This document shows positions 36,833 to 45,346 of a stretch of 64,000 bases of DNA, piece by piece. Below the pieces are notes generated by a model. It saw nothing but the letters and a program-made list of their open reading frames with translations. It was not told the DNA's origin and did not search any database. Position 1 is the first letter of the stretch. Each line of letters opens with the position of its first letter. Source of the stretch: Marinifilum sp965230805 (GTDB taxonomy: Bacteria > Bacteroidota > Bacteroidia > Bacteroidales > Marinifilaceae); NCBI RefSeq assembly GCF_965230805.1, contig NZ_OZ246019.1, positions 4,092,001 through 4,156,000 on the forward strand. Reading direction: 5' to 3'. The translations under genes and the position numbers were made by a program.

Positions 36833-36860
36833 GAGCCTTTTTTATAAGGCTCTTTTTTTT
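36833..36860 (+). terminator. Attenuator 1 terminator (segments 3:4)
   Basis: GAGCCTT (36833-36839) pairs with AAGGCTC (36846-36852), followed by eight T. No other upstream gene on this strand needs a terminator, so it acts within the pheA leader. Confidence 0.85.
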
Positions 36861-36868
36861 GTGATACG

Positions 36869-36949
36869 ATGAGAACCATATTTTTCTTTAGCTTCTTTTT
36901 TAGCTTTTTCTTTTTTGGAGACGAGAAGGACGGGACTCTTATGGTTTAA
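36869..36949 (+). CDS. Phenylalanine leader peptide 2
   Basis: A 26-residue ORF with ten Phe codons at positions 5-7, 9-11 and 13-16, interrupted only by two Ser. It begins MRTI and ends GDEKDGTLMV. It starts just after attenuator 1 and its 3' end overlaps the antiterminator arm of attenuator 2. AACCATA at 36874-36880, before the Phe run, can pair with TATGGTT at 36940-36946 around the stop codon, a possible 1:2 structure. Confidence 0.85.
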   Translation: MRTIFFFSFFFSFFFFGDEKDGTLMV

Positions 36950-36975
36950 ATACAAAATATTAGAAATGAGAGTCC
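36933..36975 (+). promoter_or_regulatory. Attenuator 2 antiterminator
   Basis: GGACTCTTAT (36933-36942) pairs with ATGAGAGTCC (36966-36975), ten pairs with one G-U. This uses the first arm of terminator 2, so the two structures exclude each other. Confidence 0.8.
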
Positions 36976-36998
36976 TGATTATTCAGGACTTTTTTTTG
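36971..36998 (+). terminator. Attenuator 2 terminator
   Basis: AGTCCTGA and TCAGGACT pair perfectly around TTAT, followed by about eight T. Confidence 0.88.
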
Positions 36999-37011
36999 AA
37001 TGAAATTTAAT

Positions 37012-37190
37012 AAACCTGAGTTCGATTAGAACTATTGGCTATAGAAATTCAGATTTAAAAGAATTTAACTGCTTTTGGCATAAATTTCCTCAAATCCCCT
37101 TGCAATATCCCGATATTCCTTCGGTAATTTGAGAAAATTCCTACTCAAAATCGGTGCAAACTGTGGCAATATTGTGAATCGCACTCATGC
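37012..37190 (-). mobile_element. Degenerate MITE, copy E, between attenuator and pheA
   Basis: About 178 bp in the orientation of copy D. TTTGGCATAAATTTCCTCAA, CAATATCCCGATATTCCTTC and GAGAAAATTCCTACTCAAAA match the MITE interior. The ends are diverged (CCTGAGTTCGATTAGAAC...GAATCGCACTCATG). It forms the 5' untranslated part directly before pheA. Confidence 0.75.
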
Positions 37191-37210
37191 GAATCAAAAC
37201 CAAAATAAAA

Positions 37211-38050
37211 ATGGACAAAAGAAGAATCGTTATTCAAGGTGTAGAAGGTTGTTTTCATCATATAGCTGCTAATGCTTATTATGGTGAAGATGTTGAAATT
37301 ATCCCTGCTGAAAATTTTGCCAAATTAATTGATTTAATAAATGATGAGAAAGTTTGTGATGCTGGTATCATGGCGATTGAAAACTCGATTGCAGGAAGTA
37401 TTTTGCAGAACTATGGTTTACTGCAAGACTCGGGTCTTGTTGTTGAGGGAGAAATCTTTCTAAGAGTAAAGCAGAATTTAATGGCTTTGCCGGGTCAACA
37501 AATCGAAGATTTGAAAGAGGTACACTCACATCCAATGGCAATAAATCAGTGTCGAGCCTTTTTCAGGAAATATCCGCACATACGATTGGTAGAAACTGAA
37601 GATACCGCAATTAGTGCTAGAAATATCCGCGATAACGAACTGATTGGAATCGGCGCTATAGCAGGTGATTTGCCTGCACAGCTATATCATCTTGAAATAT
37701 TGGCCGAAGCAATTGAAAGTATTAAGAATAACCAAACCAGATTTTTCTTGCTAAAGCGAATGAAAGATGTTGGACCCAATGGAGGTTTTACAAAAGCATC
37801 TCTTTATTTTAGCACCAATCACGAACCAGGCAGCTTATCTTATATTCTGGAATGTTTTGCACAAGAGGATATTAACCTATCTAAAATTCAATCGCATCCT
37901 ATTCCTGGAGAAAATTGGCAATATTTCTTTCATGTTGATTTGGAGTTTGGGGCTCCAATTCAATTTAAGAAAGCAATGACTAAAATTTCTGAGAAAGTTA
38001 GAGGAATGAAGGTTTTGGGAACTTACAACAAGGGAATCGAGATAAGATAA
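37211..38050 (+). CDS. pheA: Prephenate dehydratase
   Basis: 279 residues from the ATG at 37211 (MDKRRIVIQGVEGCFHH). An in-frame ATG at 37187 lies inside MITE sequence and is unlikely. The PDT domain carries AIENSIAGSI, VHSHPMAINQCR and the catalytic NNQTRFFLL. The C-terminal ACT domain (from about 190) has PGSLSYILECF and KIQSHPIPG, the Phe-binding GALV/ESRP equivalents. It converts prephenate to phenylpyruvate, the committed step to Phe, with expected feedback by Phe. No chorismate mutase domain is fused. Upstream are two tandem Phe attenuators, so expression should rise when charged tRNA-Phe is scarce. Confidence 0.95.
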   Translation: MDKRRIVIQGVEGCFHHIAANAYYGEDVEIIPAENFAKLIDLINDEKVCDAGIMAIENSIAGSILQNYGLLQDSGLVVEGEIFLRVKQNLMALPGQQIEDLKEVHSHPMAINQCRAFFRKYPHIRLVETEDTAISARNIRDNELIGIGAIAGDLPAQLYHLEILAEAIESIKNNQTRFFLLKRMKDVGPNGGFTKASLYFSTNHEPGSLSYILECFAQEDINLSKIQSHPIPGENWQYFFHVDLEFGAPIQFKKAMTKISEKVRGMKVLGTYNKGIEIR

Positions 38051-38052
38051 AC

Positions 38053-38316
38053 TTAGCTTAGTGCCTCAAATATTTTATCGATTTTCTTAGCTAGAGAAAT
38101 ATCCTTTTCGGTGATCCTTCTCATGGAATGAGTCGTTAATATCACTCTGACATTTTTGTATTTATACAGTTTAATGTCAGGGTGGTGATCAACATTTTCA
38201 GCATCAACAGCAATTAGGTTAATAAAATGTACTGCCTGTTTAAATCCCTTTAAAACGTAGTTTTTTACCAGCTTACTATCGATTTCACTCCAGCCTTGTT
38301 CTAATAAAATATTCAT
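38053..38316 (-). CDS. phhB: Pterin-4a-carbinolamine dehydratase
   Basis: 87 residues. The family motif ENVDHHPDIKLYKYKNVRVILTTHS contains the catalytic HHPD with its downstream His. The enzyme dehydrates 4a-hydroxytetrahydropterin, the cofactor product of aromatic amino-acid hydroxylases. It is convergent with pheA, its stop 2 bp from the pheA stop. No phenylalanine hydroxylase is in the window. Slightly short at the N-terminus compared with DCoH proteins but with the core intact. Confidence 0.9.
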   Translation of the reverse strand: MNILLEQGWSEIDSKLVKNYVLKGFKQAVHFINLIAVDAENVDHHPDIKLYKYKNVRVILTTHSMRRITEKDISLAKKIDKIFEALS

Positions 38317-38370
38317 GACGATTACTTTTTAAATATAAAGTTAAGGAAACAAAACTGTAAAGTAAATAAC

Positions 38371-38400
38371 GTGAGTTCGACGTAAAATTTTATCCCAAAG
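38371..38400 (+). repeat. Isolated MITE terminus
   Basis: AACGTGAGTTCGACGTAAAA followed by a few MITE-like bases, then unrelated sequence. A solo end left by deletion. Confidence 0.65.
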
Positions 38401-38563
38401 CCTTAAAGTACTTGGTTTGCTTTCGTGCAAATGCTTAAAAATATCCTTGTATTTCTTTATAAACTGGTAAAACTTTGGCAGGAAACTACTATTGCTTCTA
38501 AAAAAGTAAAGGACAGCAAAAAACTGTCCTAAACCACTAACAAAACTAACTAAAAATATAAAT

Positions 38564-39529
38564 TCATAATGTAATTTCCCGATCTAACTCTTCTCCCATA
38601 ATTTTTGCTCCGTTGTACAATACAGATCTCTCTTCGGCTTCCATAAAAACATCAAAAGGTAGAGAAATATTGTATGCCGATTGAATAAGAATGGAGATAT
38701 CATCTTTCGATCCCAATTGATTTCTCCAGTTAAAATCTGTATCGTCTAATAGATATGCATAAACAGGGCCTGAGTAATAAGCAAAACAATCTACAAAAGA
38801 TGTATTACCCCACATGCAATCAAGTTTGCCAAGCAAATAGTTTTTAAAATCTGTTGGAGTTCGGGATATTTTATTCGCAGTATATTCTGCCATTCCTTCG
38901 TGAATTTCAAATCTGTTTTCACAAGCGTCGCAATCTGAGAATAATGCTCTCCGGTATTTTCTAAAGCATATTGCATCAATAATTGCTTGTTTTCTATCTT
39001 CACCTTCATTTTGCAAAGCAAATTCCAAAGCCTTCCATTCTAATTTTAACCAAAGACGCGCTTCCATTTCTTCCATGTGGTTATTGTTATATGGCAAGGG
39101 TTTCAAGTCTATTTTAGGTTGTAAACAGTGAAAAGCTTCATGTAATATTATGCATTGTTGTTCTGTTTTATTTTTTGGAAGCGGAAGAGGTATAACGGCC
39201 CAAATTCTCTTATCTATTTTTTGAGGTCCTTTTTCAACTTTAATAAAATCAGGAAGAGAACCAACATAAATTTGATTCATTTCTTCAAGTTTTAATTTAG
39301 AACTGTTTTTGTTGGAATAAACTAAACCATTCTCTTCATCAACAAAAAGGATAGGAACATTTAAGTTATGACCCCATAAGAGCCCATTATCTTTCGAACA
39401 TAGTTTTTTAGTCTCGTCAAAAACAACTTTAATATCATTGGAAGAATAAAGTTGATTTGTACCAAATGAATGAGCGCTACTCATAATCAACACTACAAAT
39501 CCAATTAATATACTTTTTGTGGTATTCAT
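38564..39529 (-). CDS. Exported protein with HExxH zincin motif, uncharacterised
   Basis: 321 residues with a signal peptide (to SAHSFG). CIILHEAFHCLQ is an HExxH zinc-metalloprotease core. HNNHMEEMEARLWLKLEWKALE and EIHEGMAEYTANKI downstream could supply the third ligand, since the Glu in HEGMAEY resembles gluzincin patterns. Four Cys lie between. The family is not one I can name. Probably periplasmic. Stand-alone gene. Confidence 0.6.
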   Translation of the reverse strand: MNTTKSILIGFVVLIMSSAHSFGTNQLYSSNDIKVVFDETKKLCSKDNGLLWGHNLNVPILFVDEENGLVYSNKNSSKLKLEEMNQIYVGSLPDFIKVEKGPQKIDKRIWAVIPLPLPKNKTEQQCIILHEAFHCLQPKIDLKPLPYNNNHMEEMEARLWLKLEWKALEFALQNEGEDRKQAIIDAICFRKYRRALFSDCDACENRFEIHEGMAEYTANKISRTPTDFKNYLLGKLDCMWGNTSFVDCFAYYSGPVYAYLLDDTDFNWRNQLGSKDDISILIQSAYNISLPFDVFMEAEERSVLYNGAKIMGEELDREITL

Positions 39530-39654
39530 ACAAAGTTTGATTAATAGTTCAGTGTTTGCATATCAGTTATTGTGCCAGTGTTGTTAGTAATTTAAAAAAG
39601 AATGAATTAAGCTTGACTCTTGATTTTGGTTAGAGTAGTGTTATTGTTTCGTGG

Positions 39655-39682
39655 CGTACACCAAGTGTTCGTTGGTGCACAG
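39655..39682. repeat. Hairpin in the gap before the CPA2 antiporter gene
   Basis: GTACACCAA and TTGGTGCAC form a nearly perfect stem around GTGTTCG. No T-run follows. The rest of the 414-bp gap holds REP copy R7 and nothing else recognised. Confidence 0.45.
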
Positions 39683-39792
39683 TGTTTACACTTACTTAAC
39701 ATTCCATTGGTGAATTGGAACTAATACGAGAATTCTGTATCTTAATTTGTGATGTTTAAAAACGATTTCTTAAGTTGTTATAACAATTCTAT

Positions 39793-39863
39793 AATGAAAC
39801 TAGCATTATTAAACATTCATTGTAATGATTATTTTGATCTTGTGGCTTCCACCTGACAAATGG
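39793..39863 (+). repeat. REP-like palindromic repeat, copy R7
   Basis: ATGAAACTAGCATTATT, AATGATTATTTTGATC, GTGGCTTCCACCTGACAAAT and a final GG. It lies 80 bp before the antiporter gene. Confidence 0.75.
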
Positions 39864-39943
39864 AAGAAGATTGTAAACGGATCAAACTTATTTCATGCTA
39901 ATATTTAATCAAGCAATTTAAATACACATAAAATTCAGGTTGA

Positions 39944-41962
39944 ATGAACCAGTATCTTGAAATAGTAATGATTTTAATAGGATTTTTAATTGTTGCAGTT
40001 GGTGCAAATAGGATTTCATTGTATTTTCCAAGAATTAAACTTCCCATTATTACGGGATTATTGTTTATAGGTATAATTTCCGGACCATATGTATTAAACC
40101 TTATCCCTAAATCATCTATTGAAAAATTAGGATTTGTTAATGAAATATCTTTGTCTTTTATTGCTTTTGCCGCCGGAGCTGAATTATTTCTGAAGGAAAT
40201 CAAAGGAAGAATGAGGAGTATTAAATGGATGACTGTAGGTCAATTGGTTTTTACATTCAGCATAAGCGTAGCGTTTGTATTATTGGTTTCGGAACGAATT
40301 CAGTTTTTGTCTGAGATGTCATTCGAATATAAACTTGCAGTTGCTCTTTTAATCGGGACTGTATTTGTTACCAGGTCTCCTGTTTCGGCAATTGCTGTGA
40401 TTAATGAAATGAGGGCAAAAGGTCCGTTTACACAAATGGCAATTGGTGTAACTGTGATTAAAGATGTTTTGGTAATCATACTTTTTACCATCTGTTTTGC
40501 AGTTGCTGATGCTTTAATTTCAAAAATACCATTCGATGTTTGGTTGGTGGTAATTTTATTGGGCGAGCTATGTTTGTCAGTTTTGCTTGGATTGATACTG
40601 GGTTATCTGTTAAATGCTATATTGTCTATTAGGTTTTATACCAATGTTAAGGGTGCTATTATCGTTTTAATTGGATATAGCGTGTATCTACTGGCGAATT
40701 TGTTACATCATAAAAGTATGGAATGGTTTGGTTTTGATTTATACATTGAACCTTTATTAATATGCATATTGGGAAGTTTTGTAGTGGTTAATTTTGGGAA
40801 AAGTCGTAGGGAATTTAATAGAATCATCGAGCTTGTTGTTCCCTCCATTTACGTATTATTTTATACCATTACGGGAGCTTCTGTAAAAATTGATATCCTT
40901 CAAAATGTTTGGTCCATAGCTTTACTATTTTTTATTGTCCGTCTTGGAAGTATGGCTATAGGTGCTTTTATTGGAGGAACTCTTGGAGGTGATCCCATAA
41001 GGTACAATAGAATTTCTTGGATGCCATTTGTAACACAAGCCGGTGTGGCCATTGGTTTGGTATCGGTGGTTTCGGCAAAGTATCCAACCTGGGGGTCTGA
41101 GTTTGCCACCATTCTAATCGCTGTTATTGTTCTAAATGAGATTTTTGGACCTCCGTTGTTTAAATGGTCAATTTTATTGGTGGGCGAAAGTCATAAACAA
41201 AAAGAACTTCAGCATAAAAATAAAGTACAGAAAGCACTCATCTTTGGTTTGGAAGGACAATCCTTGGCTTTGTCGCGTCAATTATCTGATCATAACTGGG
41301 AGGTGAAACTTGTAACAAGAAATGAAGATAAATCTAGGCTGCAATATCAAAATGCTAATGTAGTTTATGTGCCAGACTATAATTTGGAGGAGCTTAAAAA
41401 AATAAATGCCCACAAAGTTGATGCATTGGTTCTATTGAATAAGGACGAGGATAATTTAATTGTTTGTGAACTTGCTTATGAATATTTTGGCACTAGGGAT
41501 ATCGTAGTTAGAGTGAATGAGCGAAGTTTTGTAAAGAGATTTCATGAACTTGGTGCATTGATAGTTGAACCTTCAACCGTAATGGTTAGTTTAATGGATC
41601 ATTTGGTTCGTTCACCGATTGCCACTTCATTATTGTTGGGTATGGAAGAAAATCAGGATACGGTTGATATTGAAATGCAAAATCCGGAATTGCATGGAGT
41701 GGCTTTGAGAGATCTTCAAATGCCTACAGATTTGATTGTTCTGGCAACCAAACGGAATCAAAATACACTTATTTCAACTGGATTTACGCGCTTACGACTT
41801 GGTGATGTTTTAACAGTAGTAGGTTCAATTTCAAGTATTGGCAAACTAAGACTGAAATTGGAGAATACAGGCAGTTCTGATGATAAGAAAATAAGTTTTT
41901 CCGGGAAGTCAATTTCGTTTAGGCGCAGACCAATACCACCCGATACAGATTTACCAGGTTAG
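39944..41962 (+). CDS. CPA2 cation:proton antiporter with TrkA domains
   Basis: 672 residues. About twelve hydrophobic helices occupy residues 1-400 with the Na/H-exchanger core (GLLFIGIISGPYVLN, GTVFVTRSPVSAIAVI). A cytosolic RCK/TrkA-N domain follows at about 425-540 (KALIFGLEGQSLALSRQL, a Rossmann start with one Gly replaced) and a TrkA-C domain at about 585-650. This is the Kef/CvrA-type layout for monovalent cation/proton exchange gated by a nucleotide. Ion specificity unknown. Its 3' end overlaps the convergent TPR gene by 12 bp. Confidence 0.88.
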   Translation: MNQYLEIVMILIGFLIVAVGANRISLYFPRIKLPIITGLLFIGIISGPYVLNLIPKSSIEKLGFVNEISLSFIAFAAGAELFLKEIKGRMRSIKWMTVGQLVFTFSISVAFVLLVSERIQFLSEMSFEYKLAVALLIGTVFVTRSPVSAIAVINEMRAKGPFTQMAIGVTVIKDVLVIILFTICFAVADALISKIPFDVWLVVILLGELCLSVLLGLILGYLLNAILSIRFYTNVKGAIIVLIGYSVYLLANLLHHKSMEWFGFDLYIEPLLICILGSFVVVNFGKSRREFNRIIELVVPSIYVLFYTITGASVKIDILQNVWSIALLFFIVRLGSMAIGAFIGGTLGGDPIRYNRISWMPFVTQAGVAIGLVSVVSAKYPTWGSEFATILIAVIVLNEIFGPPLFKWSILLVGESHKQKELQHKNKVQKALIFGLEGQSLALSRQLSDHNWEVKLVTRNEDKSRLQYQNANVVYVPDYNLEELKKINAHKVDALVLLNKDEDNLIVCELAYEYFGTRDIVVRVNERSFVKRFHELGALIVEPSTVMVSLMDHLVRSPIATSLLLGMEENQDTVDIEMQNPELHGVALRDLQMPTDLIVLATKRNQNTLISTGFTRLRLGDVLTVVGSISSIGKLRLKLENTGSSDDKKISFSGKSISFRRRPIPPDTDLPG

Positions 41963-42526
41963 AAAAACGCTTGTCCAAAAGGCAAGAGGAACAATAGTAT
42001 TCAGTATTATCTCCTCTCGATTTCTGGCTCTTTGGAGTCTTTCATTTTCTATTTGTAAATGTAAATTACTTATCTGTTGTTGATTTTCTATGTAGACCAG
42101 TTCTTTTTCTGTTCTGATATTTTCCAGATACAGAATAGCTTCTTTGTTTTTTTGCGGATTTGATTTAATAACTGAAATTAAATCTTGCTCCGATTCACTT
42201 AAACGGTCTAAATGATAATATGCCATTCCTCTTTGGAGTCTTACCTCATTCATATATGGTTTCTTTTCCAAAACATGATTAAAATCGTTAACAGCCTTTT
42301 GGTATTTCTTTAATTGCATATAAGCGTACCCTCTGTCCTGAAAAATGGTTGGGTAATATGGCATTATATTAATGGCTGTATCAAGCTGCAGAATTGCTTC
42401 TTTGTATTTTCCCTCTAAAATTAGCATTCTTCCTTTGTCATGATACTTCATATAACGCTCAATACCTTGTGCGTGCAAGGAAAAAGAAATTAAAATATTT
42501 AGTACTATAATGATCGTAGTTTTCAT
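41951..42526 (-). CDS. Exported TPR protein with C-terminal membrane helix
   Basis: 191 residues. Signal peptide (to FSLHAQ), about three TPR units (about 30-130; for example AYMQLKKYQKAVNDFNHVLEKKP), a Glu/Gln-rich coiled coil (140-170), and a terminal hydrophobic segment (IVPLAFWTSVFLTW). A periplasmic scaffold role is plausible. No partner identified. Confidence 0.75.
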   Translation of the reverse strand: MKTTIIIVLNILISFSLHAQGIERYMKYHDKGRMLILEGKYKEAILQLDTAINIMPYYPTIFQDRGYAYMQLKKYQKAVNDFNHVLEKKPYMNEVRLQRGMAYYHLDRLSESEQDLISVIKSNPQKNKEAILYLENIRTEKELVYIENQQQISNLHLQIENERLQRARNREEIILNTIVPLAFWTSVFLTW

Positions 42527-42589
42527 GTTACATATAGTTTTTAATCAAGGCAGCATAAGTGTTACATAAATTGTACCAAACTGAACGAA

Positions 42590-42616
42590 AAAACCCTTCG
42601 ATTATTCGAAGGGTTT
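42590..42616 (-). terminator. Terminator of the Cys/Lys-rich gene
   Basis: AAACCCTTCGA and TCGAAGGGTTT pair perfectly around TTAT, with a T-run on the minus strand. Confidence 0.85.
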
Positions 42617-42636
42617 CAAAATTACTTGATAAGAAC

Positions 42637-43014
42637 TTATGATTTTTTGCTACATTCTTTTTCGCATTTTTTGTCACATTTTTTCTTTGTGTTTGCTTCT
42701 TTTGTGCAAGATTTATTGCAGTCTGAACTACATTTTTTAGCACTAGCTTCTTTTTTAGAGCACTCTTTTTTGTCCTTACAACATTCTTTACTTGAGCACT
42801 CTTTCTTTTCTGAACAAGCTTTTTCCTTCGAACAGCAAGCCTTTTTATCAGCTTTAGCTTCTTTTTTATCCTTTTTCTTATCTTGATCCTGATTTTGATC
42901 GAAATCCTGAGTTAGCACGATATCTTTGTCTACAGTAATATTAACTGGTTGACTTGCAAAACTTACCACACTAATAGCGAAAACAAATATTAGACTCAAT
43001 AATAATTTTTTCAT
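42637..43014 (-). CDS. Lysine/cysteine-rich exported protein
   Basis: 125 residues with a signal peptide (to VVSFASQ). An acidic linker (DFDQNQDQDKKKDK) precedes a 70-residue tail made almost only of Lys, Cys, Ser and Glu. It has about 13 Cys as C or CC separated by 2-6 residues and no hydrophobic core. Low complexity and cysteine spacing suggest metal binding or disulfide cross-linking outside the cytoplasm. It is divergent from an RprXY-like two-component pair and followed by its own strong terminator. No family recognised. Confidence 0.65.
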   Translation of the reverse strand: MKKLLLSLIFVFAISVVSFASQPVNITVDKDIVLTQDFDQNQDQDKKKDKKEAKADKKACCSKEKACSEKKECSSKECCKDKKECSKKEASAKKCSSDCNKSCTKEANTKKKCDKKCEKECSKKS

Positions 43015-43141
43015 TGTCTTAAATTTAAAATGTTAATTAATCTGTTTTAATTGTATTGAACTCTTTTATAAAGGACGTAAAAGATCTTTTTATCTGCTGT
43101 TAACGAATTGTTAAAGAGCCTCATTTTTTTAAAAAATAAAT

Positions 43142-43149
43142 TACCTTTG
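43142..43149 (+). promoter_or_regulatory. Candidate -7 element for the RprXY-like operon
   Basis: TACCTTTG fits TAnnTTTG, 45 bp before the kinase ATG. The usual -33 TTTG is not evident at the expected spacing. Confidence 0.4.
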
Positions 43150-43193
43150 AAAGAGCAATTTGCGGTGATATAAAGGAGTACAGAGGATATTGA

Positions 43194-44462
43194 ATGAGAA
43201 GAGAAGTAAAAAAATCAATTAATACAATTAAGAATTATCGAATTCAGATATTGCTCTTTATATCTGTTCTGGTACTTATTATTCTTCTTTTAATTCAAGT
43301 TAGGTGGATTAGTAGGGCTCGTGCTTTAAATGAAGAACAATTTAATCACAGGGTTGGAATGGCTTTGCATGAATCTGTTGATGAATTCATGAAAGATAGG
43401 GAGAGTTGTGAATTGATGAGTGATTGCATGCACAAAGCCAAATTTGATGCCAATGATAGTGCTCAATTGGAAAATGAAGTAGAGCGATTGGATTCTATTG
43501 TAAAACGGCAATTTAAAAATTACCAGATTCGTTCCCCATATACTATTGAAGTATTAAGCTCGGCTGACGAACAGCCTAGAAGTAAATGTTTTTATTATAG
43601 TTTACGAAAGGCTTTAAGCCATGATAAGGCTGTTTTAAATGTTTATTTTAATAAAAGGGAGCAGAATATTATGGATAGTATGGGTAGTATGTTTGTATTC
43701 TCTGTTATGCTTATTCTAATTCTTTTTACATTTTTCGGAATAACGGTATTTTCATTGATAAAGGATAAGAAAATATTGGGAAGAACAACAGATTTAATTA
43801 ATAATATTGCTCATGAATTTAAAACACCAATGGCAACCATTGCTCTTGCAGGGAAAATGTTGAGTAGGGGACAAGTCCTTTCCCGGAAGGATCAAGTAAT
43901 GCATTATGGCACTATTATTATGTCGGAAAACGATAGGCTAAAAAGGCAGGTTGACCAACTTTTGAAATTATCTTGTATCGATAGAGGTGAATTACAATTG
44001 TATTCTAATCAGTTTGATGTTCATGAATTATTATCGGAATGTATCGATACTTTATCTGTGAGAATTTCTGAAAGTCAAGGTAAATTGTTGGTAAATACAA
44101 ATGCGACAAACCATTTGATTACAGGAGATCGGGAACTGATACAAAATGTGTTTTTAAATATATTGGATAATGCAATTAAATATTCCCAAGAAAAACCTGA
44201 ATTATGCATCGAAACCAAAAATATCAATGACAGCTTACATGTTTTGATTTCGGACAAAGGAATTGGTATGAGTAAGGAGGAATTGAAGCATGTTTTTGAC
44301 CGATATTACAGAGCACCTACCGGCGATCGTCACGACGTTAAAGGATTTGGAATAGGATTATCTTACTCCAAAATGATTATAACTGCTCATAAAGGATCTA
44401 TAAGTGTTTGGAGTAAGAAAAACTACGGAAGTACCTTTACCGTTATAATTCCACAATCATAA
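43194..44462 (+). CDS. rprX: Sensor histidine kinase, RprX-like
   Basis: 422 residues. Two membrane helices (about 18-40 and 165-190) flank a periplasmic domain of about 125 residues with three Cys. HisKA has phosphoacceptor His in NNIAHEFKTPMATIALAG (about H208), then HATPase with NVFLNILDNAIKYS and SDKGIGMS. Ends four bases before the response-regulator ATG, so the pair is cotranscribed. Similar to Bacteroides RprX by overall layout. Signal unknown. Confidence 0.85.
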   Translation: MRREVKKSINTIKNYRIQILLFISVLVLIILLLIQVRWISRARALNEEQFNHRVGMALHESVDEFMKDRESCELMSDCMHKAKFDANDSAQLENEVERLDSIVKRQFKNYQIRSPYTIEVLSSADEQPRSKCFYYSLRKALSHDKAVLNVYFNKREQNIMDSMGSMFVFSVMLILILFTFFGITVFSLIKDKKILGRTTDLINNIAHEFKTPMATIALAGKMLSRGQVLSRKDQVMHYGTIIMSENDRLKRQVDQLLKLSCIDRGELQLYSNQFDVHELLSECIDTLSVRISESQGKLLVNTNATNHLITGDRELIQNVFLNILDNAIKYSQEKPELCIETKNINDSLHVLISDKGIGMSKEELKHVFDRYYRAPTGDRHDVKGFGIGLSYSKMIITAHKGSISVWSKKNYGSTFTVIIPQS

Positions 44463-44466
44463 ACCT

Positions 44467-45165
44467 ATGACTACATTAGCTAAAAAAAATATACTTCTGG
44501 TAGAAGATGATCCCAATTTAGGTCGGGTATTAAATGATTTTCTTGAAATGGAAGGATTTTGTGTTACACTTGCTCGCGATGGTGAAGAAGGGTATGATAA
44601 ATTCTCCAAATCAAAATTCAATATTTGCCTTTTGGACGTGATGCTTCCCAAAAAGGATGGGTTTGCCTTGGGGAAAAAGATCCGTAAGAAGGACAGGGAT
44701 ATTCCAATTATTTTTTTGACTGCCAAATCTTTAAAGGAAGACAAGCTTAAAGGATTCGATTTGGGTGGAGATGATTATATCACAAAACCATTTGATGAGG
44801 ATGAGTTGGTTCGTAGGATCAATGCAGTTTTAAAAAGAACTGTTACGGTATCTGATCTGGCCGATTTAAAATATAAACTTGGTAATTTTGAATACAATCA
44901 TGTAAATCTTACTTTAAATATTAACGGTGAGGAATCCAGAATTACACAGAAGGAGGGAGAAGTATTGTACATGTTGCTTCAGTCCAAGAATAATGTAGTT
45001 CGCCGTGAAGATATTCTTGTAAAAGTTTGGGGAGAAAATGATTACTTCATGGGAAGAAGTTTAGATGTATTTATTACCAAGCTCAGAAAACATTTAAAGC
45101 CAGATCCGCAATTAAAAATTGAAAATGTTCATGGTGTAGGCTTTATATTATCGGATGAAAATTAA
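44467..45165 (+). CDS. rprY: OmpR-family response regulator, RprY-like
   Basis: 232 residues. Receiver domain with acidic pair EDD (16-18), phosphoacceptor Asp in LLDVMLPKKDGF (about D60) and KPFDEDEL; then a winged-helix DNA-binding domain (VRREDILVKVWGENDYFMGRSLDVFITKLRKHL). The PIIFLTAKSLKEDKLKGF stretch closely follows Bacteroides RprY. Second gene of the two-component operon. Confidence 0.88.
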   Translation: MTTLAKKNILLVEDDPNLGRVLNDFLEMEGFCVTLARDGEEGYDKFSKSKFNICLLDVMLPKKDGFALGKKIRKKDRDIPIIFLTAKSLKEDKLKGFDLGGDDYITKPFDEDELVRRINAVLKRTVTVSDLADLKYKLGNFEYNHVNLTLNINGEESRITQKEGEVLYMLLQSKNNVVRREDILVKVWGENDYFMGRSLDVFITKLRKHLKPDPQLKIENVHGVGFILSDEN

Positions 45166-45197
45166 ATTTGGATAAGTAGACTTATAACAGTATCGTT

Positions 45198-45279
45198 ATT
45201 TGTCAGACGGAAGCCACACGATCAAAGTAATCATTCCCTTGTGTGTTTAATAATTATTTTAATCATGCTCGTTTCACAA
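45198..45279 (-). repeat. REP-like palindromic repeat, copy R8 (reverse)
   Basis: TTTGTCAGACGGAAGCCACA, GATCAAAGTAATCATT, TTAATAATTATTTTAATCAT and GCTCGTTTCA, a full copy in reverse orientation. Confidence 0.8.
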
Positions 45280-45346
45280 TAAAACTGGTATTAAACCTGA
45301 AAAATTGTAATTTTGGCTTTTTAGAATTCAAAACACAAAAATTGGT

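Noticed and set aside
36700..36998. T-box riboswitch before pheA
   Set aside because: No T-box motif is present, and the Phe-rich short ORFs with matching antiterminators explain the leader.
37187..37210. Upstream ATG as the pheA start
   Set aside because: The extra eight residues are Lys-rich and encoded by MITE end sequence; homologues begin at the downstream Met.
42626..42886. Phe/Leu/Ser-rich plus-strand ORF
   Set aside because: It is the antisense shadow of the Lys/Cys-rich exported protein gene.
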